Assembly (NCBI GenBank): GCA_035560795.1
Contig: DATMYV010000035.1
Span: forward strand, 1-64,000
DNA length: 64,000 nt
Source of the DNA: Longilinea sp035560795
Lineage (GTDB): Bacteria > Chloroflexota > Anaerolineae > Anaerolineales > Anaerolineaceae
Reading direction: 5' to 3'
The notes beneath the pieces are model-generated. The model searched no databases, had not been told where the DNA came from, and saw only the letters and a list, made by a program, of their open reading frames with translations. The position numbers and the translations under genes are program-made. Of this stretch, positions 22,226-30,542 are shown piece by piece. Within the stretch, counting starts at the first letter, position 1. Each line of letters starts with the position of its first letter.

Positions 22226-23092
22226 TTAAGCCTTGAACATTTCTGGAATTTCTTCAGGATGGCGCGCCATCCGCACGCCGGCATTTTCCAACGCGCGGAT
22301 TTTGTCCTCCGCGCTACCAGATCCCCCTTCGATAATCGCACCTGCATGACCCATTCGTTTTCCGGGCGGAGCAGATTGCCCCGCGATGAAAGAAGCCACA
22401 GGTTTTGTCATTTGTGTAGCAATAAATTCAGCTGCTTTCTCTTCATCGGAACCGCCAATTTCGCCAATCATGACCACTTTTTCTGTATGAGGATCGGCTT
22501 CAAACATTTCCAAAATATCCACAAAACTGGTCCCGTTTATGGGATCGCCGCCAATGCCCACACAGGTGGACGAACCCATGCCTGCCAGGCGAAGCGCTGC
22601 CAGTACTTCATAAGTCAGAGTGCCCGACCGCGAGACTACACCAACATCGCCCGGGATGGCGATATTTCCGGGAATTATGCCAACTTTTGCTTCACCCGGC
22701 GTCAATAATCCCGGGCAATTTGGACCTATAAGGCGTACTGAGCGCTGGTCGAGAAACTTCCGTACCCGCATCATATCGGCTATGGGCACGCCTTCGGTAA
22801 TGCACACGATCAGAGCGATGCCAGCATCAGCCGCTTCAAATATTGCATCCGCTGAACCCCGGGCAGGAACAAATATGACGCTGGTATTCGCACCTGTCAC
22901 TTCCACCGCAGTCTTTACCGAATCGAAAACTGGCACCTTGCCGTCCAGCACCCATTCGCCGCCTTTGCCCGGGGTAACGCCTGCGACAACATTGGTCCCA
23001 TACTGCACCATTTGTTGCGTATGAAACATGCCTTCGTGCCCGGTAATGCCTTGAACAAGTAAACGAGTATATTTGTTTATCAGGATGCTCAT
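22226..23092 (-). CDS. sucD: Succinyl-CoA synthetase, alpha subunit
   Basis: A 288-residue SucD. VQGITGHEGMFHTQQM forms the CoA-binding Rossmann part, LIGPNCPGLL is the signature, and GKRMGHAGAIIEGGSG carries the phosphorylated His249. With SucC it makes succinate, NTP and CoA from succinyl-CoA. The in-frame ATG at 23134 lies inside sucC; ATG 23092, preceded by AAGGGGGG, is chosen and starts 1 base after the sucC stop. Confidence 0.96.
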   Translation of the reverse strand: MSILINKYTRLLVQGITGHEGMFHTQQMVQYGTNVVAGVTPGKGGEWVLDGKVPVFDSVKTAVEVTGANTSVIFVPARGSADAIFEAADAGIALIVCITEGVPIADMMRVRKFLDQRSVRLIGPNCPGLLTPGEAKVGIIPGNIAIPGDVGVVSRSGTLTYEVLAALRLAGMGSSTCVGIGGDPINGTSFVDILEMFEADPHTEKVVMIGEIGGSDEEKAAEFIATQMTKPVASFIAGQSAPPGKRMGHAGAIIEGGSGSAEDKIRALENAGVRMARHPEEIPEMFKA

Positions 23093-23093
23093 C

Positions 23094-24230
23094 TCAGCCC
23101 CCCTTGGAAATGGCAATGGCTTTTTTGGCAGCATCGACCAGCGTCTCCGCCGTAATCAGGTTGGCATTTGCCAACAATCGCCGGCCTTCTTCGGCATTGG
23201 TACCAACCAGACGAACAATCATAGGCGTTTTTGGCTTTACTTCTTTAATGGCACCCAAAATGCCGCGAGCCACCTCATCTCCCCGGGTAATACCGCCAAA
23301 AATATTGATCAAAACTGCCTTTACATTCGGATCCGATAATATGATCCGCAAGGCAGCCGCTACTTTTTCAGATCCGGCGCCTCCGCCAATATCCAGAAAA
23401 TTGGCCGGCGACCCACCGAACAGCTTGATGATATCCATGGTAGCCATGGCAAGGCCAGCGCCGTTGACCATGCAACCAATTTCACCATCCAATTTGATAA
23501 AAGACAAACCGTACTTGCGTGCTTCCACCTCGGTGGGTGCCTCTTCGTCCTGGTCGCGCATTTCAGTCAAATCCATATGCCTGTATAAGGCATTGTCATC
23601 AATGATCATTTTTCCGTCCAAGGCTAAGAGACGGTTGTCTGCTGTGATGACCAACGGGTTTATTTCAGCCAGGGTTGCGTCGTTCTCCTGATATGCACGC
23701 CATAATCCATTGGCAATGGCGATGAACATTTTCCAATGTTCTTTTGGCAAATCCATACTCACTGCCAAATCGCGCGACTGATAATCGCGCAGCCCCAATA
23801 ACGGATCAATTGCGACTTTGTAAATCTTATCCGGGTCCTTTTTGGCAACTTCCTCAATTTCCACGCCGCCTTCCGCGGATGCCATCATGACAGGACAGTG
23901 TTGTGACCGGTCGTTGGTAATTCCAAGATAGATTTCCTTGCCAATTGCCACTGCCTCATCGATAAGGACTTTACGGACCTTCATCCCTTTGATTTCCATC
24001 CCCAGTATATGCGTGGCAAGTTCTTCAGCCTCCTGTGGACTCTTTGCCAGGCGAATTCCGCCGGCTTTTCCGCGTCCGCCGACCAATACCTGCGACTTGA
24101 CAACCACCCGGCCGCCTAATTCTTCCGCGATCTGTTTAGCCTCGCTGGCAATACCGGCAACGCGCCCTTTGGGAATTGGGACACCATATTTTGCAAACAC
24201 CGACTTGGATTGGTATTCGTGAAGTTTCAT
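23094..24230 (-). CDS. sucC: Succinyl-CoA synthetase, beta subunit
   Basis: A 378-residue SucC. N-terminal MKLHEYQSKSVFAKYGVPIPKG, the ATP-grasp domain with VVVKSQVLVGGRGKAGGIRLA, EINPLVIT and ALDGKMIIDDNA for Mg2+-nucleotide binding, and the C-terminal GGGAGSEKVAAALRIILSD...INIFGGITRGDEVA. It activates nucleotide for the alpha subunit. First gene of the sucCD pair. ATP or GTP preference is not read here. Confidence 0.96.
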   Translation of the reverse strand: MKLHEYQSKSVFAKYGVPIPKGRVAGIASEAKQIAEELGGRVVVKSQVLVGGRGKAGGIRLAKSPQEAEELATHILGMEIKGMKVRKVLIDEAVAIGKEIYLGITNDRSQHCPVMMASAEGGVEIEEVAKKDPDKIYKVAIDPLLGLRDYQSRDLAVSMDLPKEHWKMFIAIANGLWRAYQENDATLAEINPLVITADNRLLALDGKMIIDDNALYRHMDLTEMRDQDEEAPTEVEARKYGLSFIKLDGEIGCMVNGAGLAMATMDIIKLFGGSPANFLDIGGGAGSEKVAAALRIILSDPNVKAVLINIFGGITRGDEVARGILGAIKEVKPKTPMIVRLVGTNAEEGRRLLANANLITAETLVDAAKKAIAISKGG

Positions 24231-24319
24231 CCTGGATCCTTGGACGAAAAGGATTTTTCAGACGCATCGATGAAAAAATTATATCATGCGTCTGTTTTCA
24301 CAATCAGCTTAAAGCGCAT

Positions 24320-24345
24320 CAAAGCCCTCCATGTGGAGGGCTTTG
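24320..24345 (-). terminator. Terminator downstream of the SPFH gene
   Basis: A perfect 11-bp stem (CAAAGCCCTCC with GGAGGGCTTTG) and a 4-base loop. It lies just past the SPFH gene in its direction of transcription. Confidence 0.7.
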
Positions 24346-24363
24346 AGTCAAATTCATCTGCGT

Positions 24364-25419
24364 TTAGCCTTTTAAGAATGCTTCGAGCGCTTCTTTGCTA
24401 ATTCGGTAGGCGCTGCCGATTTTCTTTGCCTTCAAATCTCCTGCAGTGATTGCAGCGACCACATCTTCCTCTGAGACTTTCAAAACGGCGGCTGCTTCAG
24501 AGGGAGTCATCACCGCTGGTACCGCGCTGCTCGCGCCAGCGCCTGCGCTGCCAGCGTTATTCTGCTGCTGGCCAGCAGTCATACCAGAGAGTGATTGAGA
24601 AATCACATTTCCAATTCCAACGCCTGCGCCTATGCCAGCCGTAAGACCGGCACCGCCGCTCGGATTCTGTGCAGCATCGCGTAACGCATCGGCTGCCTGC
24701 AATTGGGTGTAGGTTTGCATGTCAAGCATACCCATAGCCCGCAATTCCTCTGCAGATTTATCCGATGGTTTGAGGTTACCAACAAAGAAGGTCTTCAAGG
24801 TGAGACCTACAGCCGCAAAATCGTCCTGCGCTTTTGCCCGAACGCCGGCGCTCAATTCATCGGTCAGAGCGATCAATTCTGCTACCGAGCTTTTTGCAGC
24901 GGTTTCAGCCAACAAATCCTGCAACCGGGAAAGCAGGATCGTCCGTAGTCGGTTTTCAATGTCAGCGATCCGGTAAACGCCTTGAGCGCCCACAATTTGG
25001 GTTACGAATTGCTGTGCATCCTTTACCTGAAAACTATAGGTGCCAAAGCCCTGCAGCAATGCCACGCCCAAGCCCATTCCAGGATTGCGGACCAGGATCG
25101 GTTGGGGAGTCCCCCAACGCCGGTCAACAAATTCCTTCATTGACACATAATAGACTTCGGCTGTGAAAGGCGTTCGATCGTTAAATGCCTTGCCAATCAA
25201 ATCGATTAGAAATGGAATGTTTGCAGTCGAAATGGTATGCCGACCTGGTCCAAGCACATCCAAGGCGTGGCCATCACGGAAGAACACGGCGCGTTGCGAT
25301 TCTCGTACAATCACCTGCGAGCCAAGCCGTAAATCTGCCACTCCCACTTCCGGAAAGCGATGTACCAATTCATCGGCCATCTCGCTGGGATATTCAACAA
25401 CATCAAAGATACGTGCCAT
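24364..25419 (-). CDS. SPFH/band-7 domain protein with C-terminal excisionase-type HTH
   Basis: A 351-residue protein. The N-terminal two thirds is an SPFH domain of the virion-core/YdjI branch: IVRESQRAVFFRDGHALDVLGPGRHTISTANIPFL, then FVDRRWGTPQPI, and helices ending about residue 230. A Gly/Ala/Ser-rich linker (about 245-300) follows. The last 50 residues (MTPSEAAAVLKVSEEDVVAAITAGDLKAKKIG...YRISKEALEAFLKG) form a MerR/excisionase-type helix-turn-helix. Family members with a zinc ribbon at this place are common; an HTH is unusual. No TM segment. It follows the 185-residue coiled-coil gene in a two-gene operon. Role unknown; possibly membrane-stress scaffolding. Confidence 0.82.
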   Translation of the reverse strand: MARIFDVVEYPSEMADELVHRFPEVGVADLRLGSQVIVRESQRAVFFRDGHALDVLGPGRHTISTANIPFLIDLIGKAFNDRTPFTAEVYYVSMKEFVDRRWGTPQPILVRNPGMGLGVALLQGFGTYSFQVKDAQQFVTQIVGAQGVYRIADIENRLRTILLSRLQDLLAETAAKSSVAELIALTDELSAGVRAKAQDDFAAVGLTLKTFFVGNLKPSDKSAEELRAMGMLDMQTYTQLQAADALRDAAQNPSGGAGLTAGIGAGVGIGNVISQSLSGMTAGQQQNNAGSAGAGASSAVPAVMTPSEAAAVLKVSEEDVVAAITAGDLKAKKIGSAYRISKEALEAFLKG

Positions 25420-25441
25420 CTTGTTTCTCCCTTTATCTTAA

Positions 25442-25999
25442 TTATCCAGCCGCTGGGGTTGGATTTTCGCTTTCGCTTCCGCTCGACAATTCCTTAATCA
25501 CATCTGCGCGTTTATCGAAAGCATCCACGCAATCTTGAGCGACTTTGGTCAGGCTGCGGATCGCGGTTTTCAAGCCATCCGTTCCAAGTGCTGCTTCTAC
25601 ATTGTCTATACTCCTGCCAACTTCCTCAGCAAGGGTCATTAAATTGAGATCGTACTGGTAAATGGCTGCCAGTTCTTCTTCCTTTACCTTAATGGCGTCA
25701 AAGAAACCTGCATAGCCATAGGATGCCGTTCGAATGCGATCAATGAATTGCCGAATTTTGACAGCAGCTGCTTCCATATCATCGACAAAAAGCAGTCCGC
25801 CTTCACTGATTAGATCTCGTTGAACAGCTGAAATCCGTTGCCACTGCTCCTCGTATCGGTTCGCAATGGTCTCGCGAAGCAGTTTGTCAGCAGCCCGCCT
25901 GTTCTTACGGGTTGAATACCCCATGAAACCAGGAATTTTGGCAAGCAATTTTTCCAATCCCTGTTGACTGGAAAGGACACGGTCAAATAAATCGCTCAT
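25442..25999 (-). CDS. Helical coiled-coil protein, function unknown
   Basis: About 185 residues, nearly all predicted helix with heptad-like patterns (LLRETIANRYEEQWQRISAVQRDLI, AAAVKIRQFIDRI, LNLMTLAEEVGRSIDNVEAAL). It begins MSDLFDRVLSSQQGLEKLLAKIPGFMGY; SD AGAGAGG precedes this ATG, so the longer reading to 26020 is rejected. No TM, signal or catalytic motif. The basic RKNRRAADKLLRE patch near residue 35 could bind nucleic acid or lipids. It lies 22 bases before the SPFH gene, so the two products probably work together, as PspA-like coiled coils and SPFH proteins do elsewhere; this is inference. Confidence 0.75.
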   Translation of the reverse strand: MSDLFDRVLSSQQGLEKLLAKIPGFMGYSTRKNRRAADKLLRETIANRYEEQWQRISAVQRDLISEGGLLFVDDMEAAAVKIRQFIDRIRTASYGYAGFFDAIKVKEEELAAIYQYDLNLMTLAEEVGRSIDNVEAALGTDGLKTAIRSLTKVAQDCVDAFDKRADVIKELSSGSESENPTPAAG

Positions 26000-26255
26000 T
26001 GCGCCTCTCTTTACGACCATAACCTAAAGTTGGACAGATCGGTGGTTAAGATCTTGAATCATCTGCTATTATTATAGCCAGAAACTAGGATCATAACAAC
26101 AAATGATCTGCATTATTGTCTTTCCCACCATATATACGTTGATCATTCGGCCATGTTTCGAAAACAAACATGATTATGAAAACTCACTTTTCGTTCCGGT
26201 TTAATTTCCTTACAATTTGGAAAGTCTGCTGTAAGGATTCTGTAATCCGCAAACC
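26000..26255. other. Intergenic region upstream of flp
   Basis: About 330 AT-rich bases separate the coiled-coil gene (divergent) from the flp pilin gene. Besides the flp promoter and SD, I see only a small hairpin (GGATT-CTGT-AATCC near 26235). No gene, RNA motif or repeat is recognised. Confidence 0.5.
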
Positions 26256-26283
26256 TTGAATTTTAGCCAAATGCATTTATAAT
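26256..26283 (+). promoter_or_regulatory. Promoter of flp
   Basis: TTGAAT at 26256-26261 and a perfect TATAAT at 26278-26283 with a 16-base spacer. A 52-base leader with strong SD (GGGAGGTG, 26321-26328) leads to the ATG at 26336. Confidence 0.7.
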
Positions 26284-26335
26284 TTGTTTAGGTCGATAAA
26301 ATGACCGAGAAAAAAAAGAGGGGAGGTGAAAAAAC

Positions 26336-26482
26336 ATGTTATTCGCTCCGAAGGAAAAAGGCCAAGGTTTAGTTGAATATGCGTTGATTCTTGTTTTAGT
26401 AGCTGTTGTCGTGATTGTTATTCTAGCCTTACTTGGGCCTGCAATCGGCAAGATCTTCAGCAATATCGTCCAGGCTATCTAA
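26336..26482 (+). CDS. flp: Flp-type (class IVb) pilin
   Basis: A 48-residue prepilin. The leader MLFAPKEKG ends in the prepilin peptidase site Gly9; the mature part begins QGLVEYALILVLV, with Glu at +5 and Tyr at +6 as in Flp pilins. About 22 hydrophobic residues follow (to ILALLGPAIG), then a short IGKIFSNIVQAI tail. It would polymerise into the Tad pilus. A strong SD lies 7 bases upstream, with a good promoter before it and a strong terminator after it, so pilin can be made in excess over the assembly machinery encoded next. No prepilin peptidase gene is in the window. Confidence 0.92.
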   Translation: MLFAPKEKGQGLVEYALILVLVAVVVIVILALLGPAIGKIFSNIVQAI

Positions 26483-26503
26483 GCCTCCATGCAATACCTT
26501 TCA

Positions 26504-26535
26504 AAGAAAGCTCTGCGTTGCAGAGCTTTCTTTGA
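26504..26535 (+). terminator. Terminator after flp
   Basis: A perfect 14-bp stem (AAAGAAAGCTCTGC with GCAGAGCTTTCTTT) and 3-base loop just after the flp stop codon. It would limit read-through into cpaB and so keep pilin expression separate and high. Confidence 0.88.
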
Positions 26536-26639
26536 TTATCCAAAAACACGCCTGGCATAATAATTGCACAATAACTTCGTGAATTTACAAAAACGATAAC
26601 TAGGCAGGCAATACCAAATACCTTGAATCGTTTTTGCCT

Positions 26640-26645
26640 TATAAT
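26640..26645 (+). promoter_or_regulatory. Candidate -10 upstream of cpaB
   Basis: TATAAT at 26640-26645. The nearest TTGAAT (26623) is only 11 bases away, too close for a normal -35. The block ACCTTGAAT before it recurs in front of flp. A separate cpaB promoter is plausible because a terminator follows flp. Confidence 0.4.
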
Positions 26646-26689
26646 ACGGTAGATAGTCAGTTTCCCTTTTTCCTTAATAGGAGGCACGC

Positions 26690-27772
26690 ATGGCCGCAAG
26701 TGGACGTAGAACCGGTCGGATTTTCATCCTTCTGGCTATCCTCCTGATCGTAATTTTTGCTGGAGCATTTTTTTGGTTCCGCCTTCAGCAGCAACAGGCT
26801 GCCGCACGGACGGCTGAGCTTCAACCAACCGTCTCGACGGAAACCGTTGCGATTGTGATTTCTGCACAATCGATTTCCAGGGGGAGTGTCATTACCAGCG
26901 ATAAGGTCACCACGATTGATTATCCGAAAGCGAAAATCGTCGAAGGAACGACCTTCTTTAACAGCGTCGAGGATGTGGTTGGCAAACGGGCCAAATACGA
27001 TCTCGATGCGCAGGTTCCATTAACCGCCAGCTTGATTCAGGATTCAACGGGATCGATCCCTTCCTTCCAGATTCCGGCAGGCATGGCTGCTGTGCCTATC
27101 CCGGTCAATAAACTGACCTCAGTTTCCTACGCACTGCAGCCGGGCGATCATGTCATGGTGGTTGCGTGTTTAAATGTTGTTGATTTTGATCAGCAATTCC
27201 AAACCATCCTGCCTAATTTTTCAGCGGCTGTGACCGGTCCTGGCACAACGGAAGGTCAAGCTCCGCAACTCTCTCTGGGTGTGAAATCTGGCGACGCCAC
27301 TTCGCGGCAGGGCAGAGTTGAAACGGATACAAACCTCAATGCACCGCTTTACGTGGTCCCGTCGGAGGATCAGCGTCCACGGATCGTTTGCCAGTCAGTA
27401 TTACAGGATGCCATTGTATTGAAACTAGGCGATTTCCCCTTGGAAGAAGAAGTAGTCGTTCAGGTAACGCCTACTCCGAATGCAAACCAACAGGGTGAAG
27501 TGCAGCCAACACCGGCTCCAGTTGGTCCGGATAATTTGACCCTGATTGTATCGCCGCAGGATGTCGTTTTATTGAATTACCTCGTACAGTCAAAGATCAA
27601 GTTAACGGTCGCACTACGAAGCTCTGGCGATGCCCGATCCATTACCACGGATGCAGTCACGCTCCAATATGTTTTGGATCAGAAAAACATCCCTCTGCCA
27701 GTCAAGTTACCCTACGGGGTTCTTCCATCTGCTGATGCCTTAGCACCGGCAACAGCTAGTACTCCACAGTAA
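26690..27772 (+). CDS. cpaB: Flp pilus assembly protein CpaB/RcpC
   Basis: A 360-residue protein with one N-terminal TM segment (about residues 8-28, FILLAILLIVIFAGAFFWF) and an extracytoplasmic SAF domain (VAIVISAQSISRGSVITSDKVTTIDYPK, then PLTASLIQ). The middle and C-terminal parts (ALQPGDHVMVVACLNVV; LTLIVSPQDVVLLNYLVQSKIKLTVALRS) match the RcpC/CpaB family. It is thought to help pilus assembly at the cell envelope. The C-terminal and central regions contain low-complexity Pro/Thr/Gln stretches. Starts the assembly part of the tad operon after the flp terminator; SD AGGAGG. Confidence 0.9.
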   Translation: MAASGRRTGRIFILLAILLIVIFAGAFFWFRLQQQQAAARTAELQPTVSTETVAIVISAQSISRGSVITSDKVTTIDYPKAKIVEGTTFFNSVEDVVGKRAKYDLDAQVPLTASLIQDSTGSIPSFQIPAGMAAVPIPVNKLTSVSYALQPGDHVMVVACLNVVDFDQQFQTILPNFSAAVTGPGTTEGQAPQLSLGVKSGDATSRQGRVETDTNLNAPLYVVPSEDQRPRIVCQSVLQDAIVLKLGDFPLEEEVVVQVTPTPNANQQGEVQPTPAPVGPDNLTLIVSPQDVVLLNYLVQSKIKLTVALRSSGDARSITTDAVTLQYVLDQKNIPLPVKLPYGVLPSADALAPATASTPQ

Positions 27773-27846
27773 CCTAAAAGGTGGTTTTCGCTTTTGTCTT
27801 TCTGAAAGAGAGGATCTCCACCTGATATCTGTCCTCGGGAGATTTT

Positions 27847-29085
27847 ATGCCAGCTTTGGATAAGATTCGCGTTCTAATCTGTGACGATATCGCTGAAACT
27901 CGCGACAACCTAAAACGCATGCTTCAATTTGACACTTCCATTGAAGTCATTGCCGAGGCGCGAACAGGCCGCGAAGCGATCGAACTTGCGAATCAACAGA
28001 AGCCGGACGTAATCCTGATGGATATCAATATGCCGGATATGGACGGCATTACAGCGACGGAGTCAATTCGAAAGAAAATCCCCTTCGCACAAGTGGTGAT
28101 CCTCTCCGTTCAAATTGATCCGAATTATATGCGCCGCGCCATGCTGGCCGGGGCGCGTGATTTTATCACCAAACCGCCCGTGATCGACGAGCTGACAGCC
28201 GCAATCCGGAGAGCTGGCACGATTGCCCACGATGAGCGCCAGAAATCCAATCCTACCTTTGGGATGGTTTCCGGCCCTGGCGGTACCCAGGTTTCTACTC
28301 CTACAATCGGAAGAAGCGGGAAGATTATCGTAGTCTACAGTCCCAAGGGGGGAACAGGACGCACAACCATTGCCACGAATCTCGCAATCGCATTTCAATC
28401 AACCGAGAAAACCTGCCTGATCGATGGCAGCCTCCAATTTGGCGATGTTGCTGTCTTTTTGAATGAACAAGGGAAGAACACCATTCTGGATCTGGCACCT
28501 CGCGTGGAAGATTTGGATCCGGACATTGTTCAAGAAGTGATGGTCACCCATGCGGCATCGGGATTGCATGTACTTGCAGCACCATCCCGGCCAGAAAATA
28601 GCGAAGATGTTACGGGGGAACAATTTTCAAAATTACTTCAATATCTTCGCCAGATTTATGCCTTTATTGTGGTTGATACAGCGGCATATCTCACTGAAAC
28701 CGTTCAATCAGCCCTGGACGTGGCTGATTTGATTATCTTGTTGACAACGCAAGATATTCCTGCCATCAAGAGTATTAACCTTTTTCTTGGAATCTCTGAT
28801 GCGACCGGGATTAACCGGAAACGAATTCTTTTCGTAATGAATAAATATGACAAGAAAGTCAATATCACGCCTGAAAAAGTCGGCGAGAGTTTGCATCAAG
28901 AGATATCGCTGGCGATTCCATTCGAAGAACGAACCGTGTCATTTTCTGTGAACAAAGGTGTTCCTTTTGTCATCGATCAAAAGTCAGCCCCTGTAACCCG
29001 CTCCATTTATGCACTGGCCGATCTATGCCGCCAAAGAATTGAACAATTGGCCGCAGCAGAAATTGACTCACCTTCAAGAAGATAA
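27847..29085 (+). CDS. cpaE: CpaE-like pilus ATPase with receiver domain
   Basis: A 412-residue two-domain protein. N-terminal receiver (about 7-125): acidic pair Asp13/Asp14, phospho-acceptor Asp59 in VILMDINMPDMDG, and the switch Lys in FITKPP. Then a ParA/MinD-type ATPase (about 165-400): deviant Walker A SPKGGTGRTTIATNLA, and FIVVDTAAYLTETVQSAL at the Walker B. CpaE localises the pilus machinery at the pole in Caulobacter. Many CpaE receivers are degenerate; this one looks able to accept phosphate, although no histidine kinase is nearby. 74 bases after cpaB. Confidence 0.9.
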   Translation: MPALDKIRVLICDDIAETRDNLKRMLQFDTSIEVIAEARTGREAIELANQQKPDVILMDINMPDMDGITATESIRKKIPFAQVVILSVQIDPNYMRRAMLAGARDFITKPPVIDELTAAIRRAGTIAHDERQKSNPTFGMVSGPGGTQVSTPTIGRSGKIIVVYSPKGGTGRTTIATNLAIAFQSTEKTCLIDGSLQFGDVAVFLNEQGKNTILDLAPRVEDLDPDIVQEVMVTHAASGLHVLAAPSRPENSEDVTGEQFSKLLQYLRQIYAFIVVDTAAYLTETVQSALDVADLIILLTTQDIPAIKSINLFLGISDATGINRKRILFVMNKYDKKVNITPEKVGESLHQEISLAIPFEERTVSFSVNKGVPFVIDQKSAPVTRSIYALADLCRQRIEQLAAAEIDSPSRR

Positions 29086-29105
29086 GGTGTCTGGGAGCAT
29101 AATTC

Positions 29106-30500
29106 ATGTCAATATTAAAACGGTTACAGAACGAAAATGGTCAATCGAACACGAAACCAGTCGGCCAGGATGGCGGCGGCGGACAACCTGCGCCAACCCG
29201 CCGCTTATCGCCTGGTCTCCAGGCTTCTCAGGATACGTACCAGGACCTGAAGAACCGGGTACAGACGAAATTACTCTCCACACTTGACCCGACGATGGAC
29301 ATCTCAAAATCTGGGGATGTCCGTCGAACAATTCAAGAATTGTTCGAACAAATCTTAAATGAGGAGAACATTGTTCTCTCCAGACCTGAACGGGCTCGCA
29401 TGTTCGAGCAAATTGCGGCCGAAATACTCGGATTTGGCCCGCTTCAGCCCTTATTGGAGGATGACACCGTGACTGAAATCATGGTGAATGGTGCCAAAAA
29501 CATCTATGTGGAACGAAAAGGTAAACTCTTCCGAGTGCCATTGACCTTCGAGAACGCCGACCACGTCATGCGAATCATAGAACGGATTGTGGCACCACTT
29601 GGCCGCCGTATTGATGAATCAAGTCCCTACGTAGATGCCCGTCTGCCGGATGGGTCGCGTGTTAATGCCGTCATTCCTCCGATTTCCCTGGTTGGCCCGG
29701 TTTTGACCATTCGTAAATTTGCCAAGAACCCCATCACAGTCGATCAACTGATTTCTTTTGGGACGTTGACTACGGAAGCAGTTCAATTTCTAGAAGCCTG
29801 TGTAAAAGCCCGGGTCAATATCATCATTTCAGGCGGTACTGGTTCGGGAAAGACTACGCTCCTGAATGTCTTATCTGGGTTTATTCCGGCTGATGAACGC
29901 ATTGTCACCATTGAAAACGCGGCCGAACTTCAACTCCGACAGGAGCATGTGGTCACGCTTGAATCACGCCCCCCGAACATTGAAGGCCGCGGCGAGGTTA
30001 CCATCCGCGCGTTGGTCATCAATGCCCTGCGTATGCGACCCGACCGCATTATCGTCGGCGAAATCCGTGATGAAGCAGCCATCGATATGCTCCAGGCTAT
30101 GAACACCGGCCATGACGGTTCAATGACGACGGCCCACTCCAACTCTCCGCGCGATACACTCTCCCGTTTGGAAACGATGACCCTGATGGCTGGTATGGAA
30201 TTGCCCGTTCGTGCCATTCGGGAGCAAGTTGCTTCTGCTATTGATTTGGTAGTCCATCAGGAACGTATCCGGGACGGTTCTCGTAAAATCGTCAATATCA
30301 CCGAAGTCACCGGCATGGAAGGTGACATCATTACAATGACGGATCTATTTGTGTTTGAACAGACTGGCTACGATAACGGCAAGGTTCAAGGGCGGTTGCG
30401 CCCGACTGGTTTGCGCCCGAAATTTATTGAGAAGCTTGAAGCCTCCGGGATTCATCTTCCGCCAACTATTTTTGGCATCGGCGACCGCCGCCGGTTCTAA
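29106..30500 (+). CDS. cpaF: CpaF/TadA-type pilus assembly ATPase
   Basis: A 464-residue type II/IV secretion ATPase. N-terminal unstructured part (about 1-60), then an N-terminal domain with EIMVNGAKNIYVERKGKL and RLPDGSRVNAVIPP. ISGGTGSGKTTLLNVLSGFIP is the Walker A, RIVTIENAAELQL the Asp box, ALRMRPDRIIVGEIRDEAA the Walker B, and GHDGSMTTAHSNSPRDTLSRLETM the His box. It powers pilus extension and retraction, probably as a hexamer. It follows cpaE by 20 bases. Confidence 0.94.
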   Translation: MSILKRLQNENGQSNTKPVGQDGGGGQPAPTRRLSPGLQASQDTYQDLKNRVQTKLLSTLDPTMDISKSGDVRRTIQELFEQILNEENIVLSRPERARMFEQIAAEILGFGPLQPLLEDDTVTEIMVNGAKNIYVERKGKLFRVPLTFENADHVMRIIERIVAPLGRRIDESSPYVDARLPDGSRVNAVIPPISLVGPVLTIRKFAKNPITVDQLISFGTLTTEAVQFLEACVKARVNIIISGGTGSGKTTLLNVLSGFIPADERIVTIENAAELQLRQEHVVTLESRPPNIEGRGEVTIRALVINALRMRPDRIIVGEIRDEAAIDMLQAMNTGHDGSMTTAHSNSPRDTLSRLETMTLMAGMELPVRAIREQVASAIDLVVHQERIRDGSRKIVNITEVTGMEGDIITMTDLFVFEQTGYDNGKVQGRLRPTGLRPKFIEKLEASGIHLPPTIFGIGDRRRF

Positions 30501-30542
30501 TGGTAAACACAGCTCAGAAAAACGATCCAGAAAGAGGATGAT

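Noticed and set aside
26301..26372. Short frame (23 codons) overlapping the start of flp
   Set aside because: It lacks an SD and ends inside flp; the flp frame has the strong SD and pilin features.
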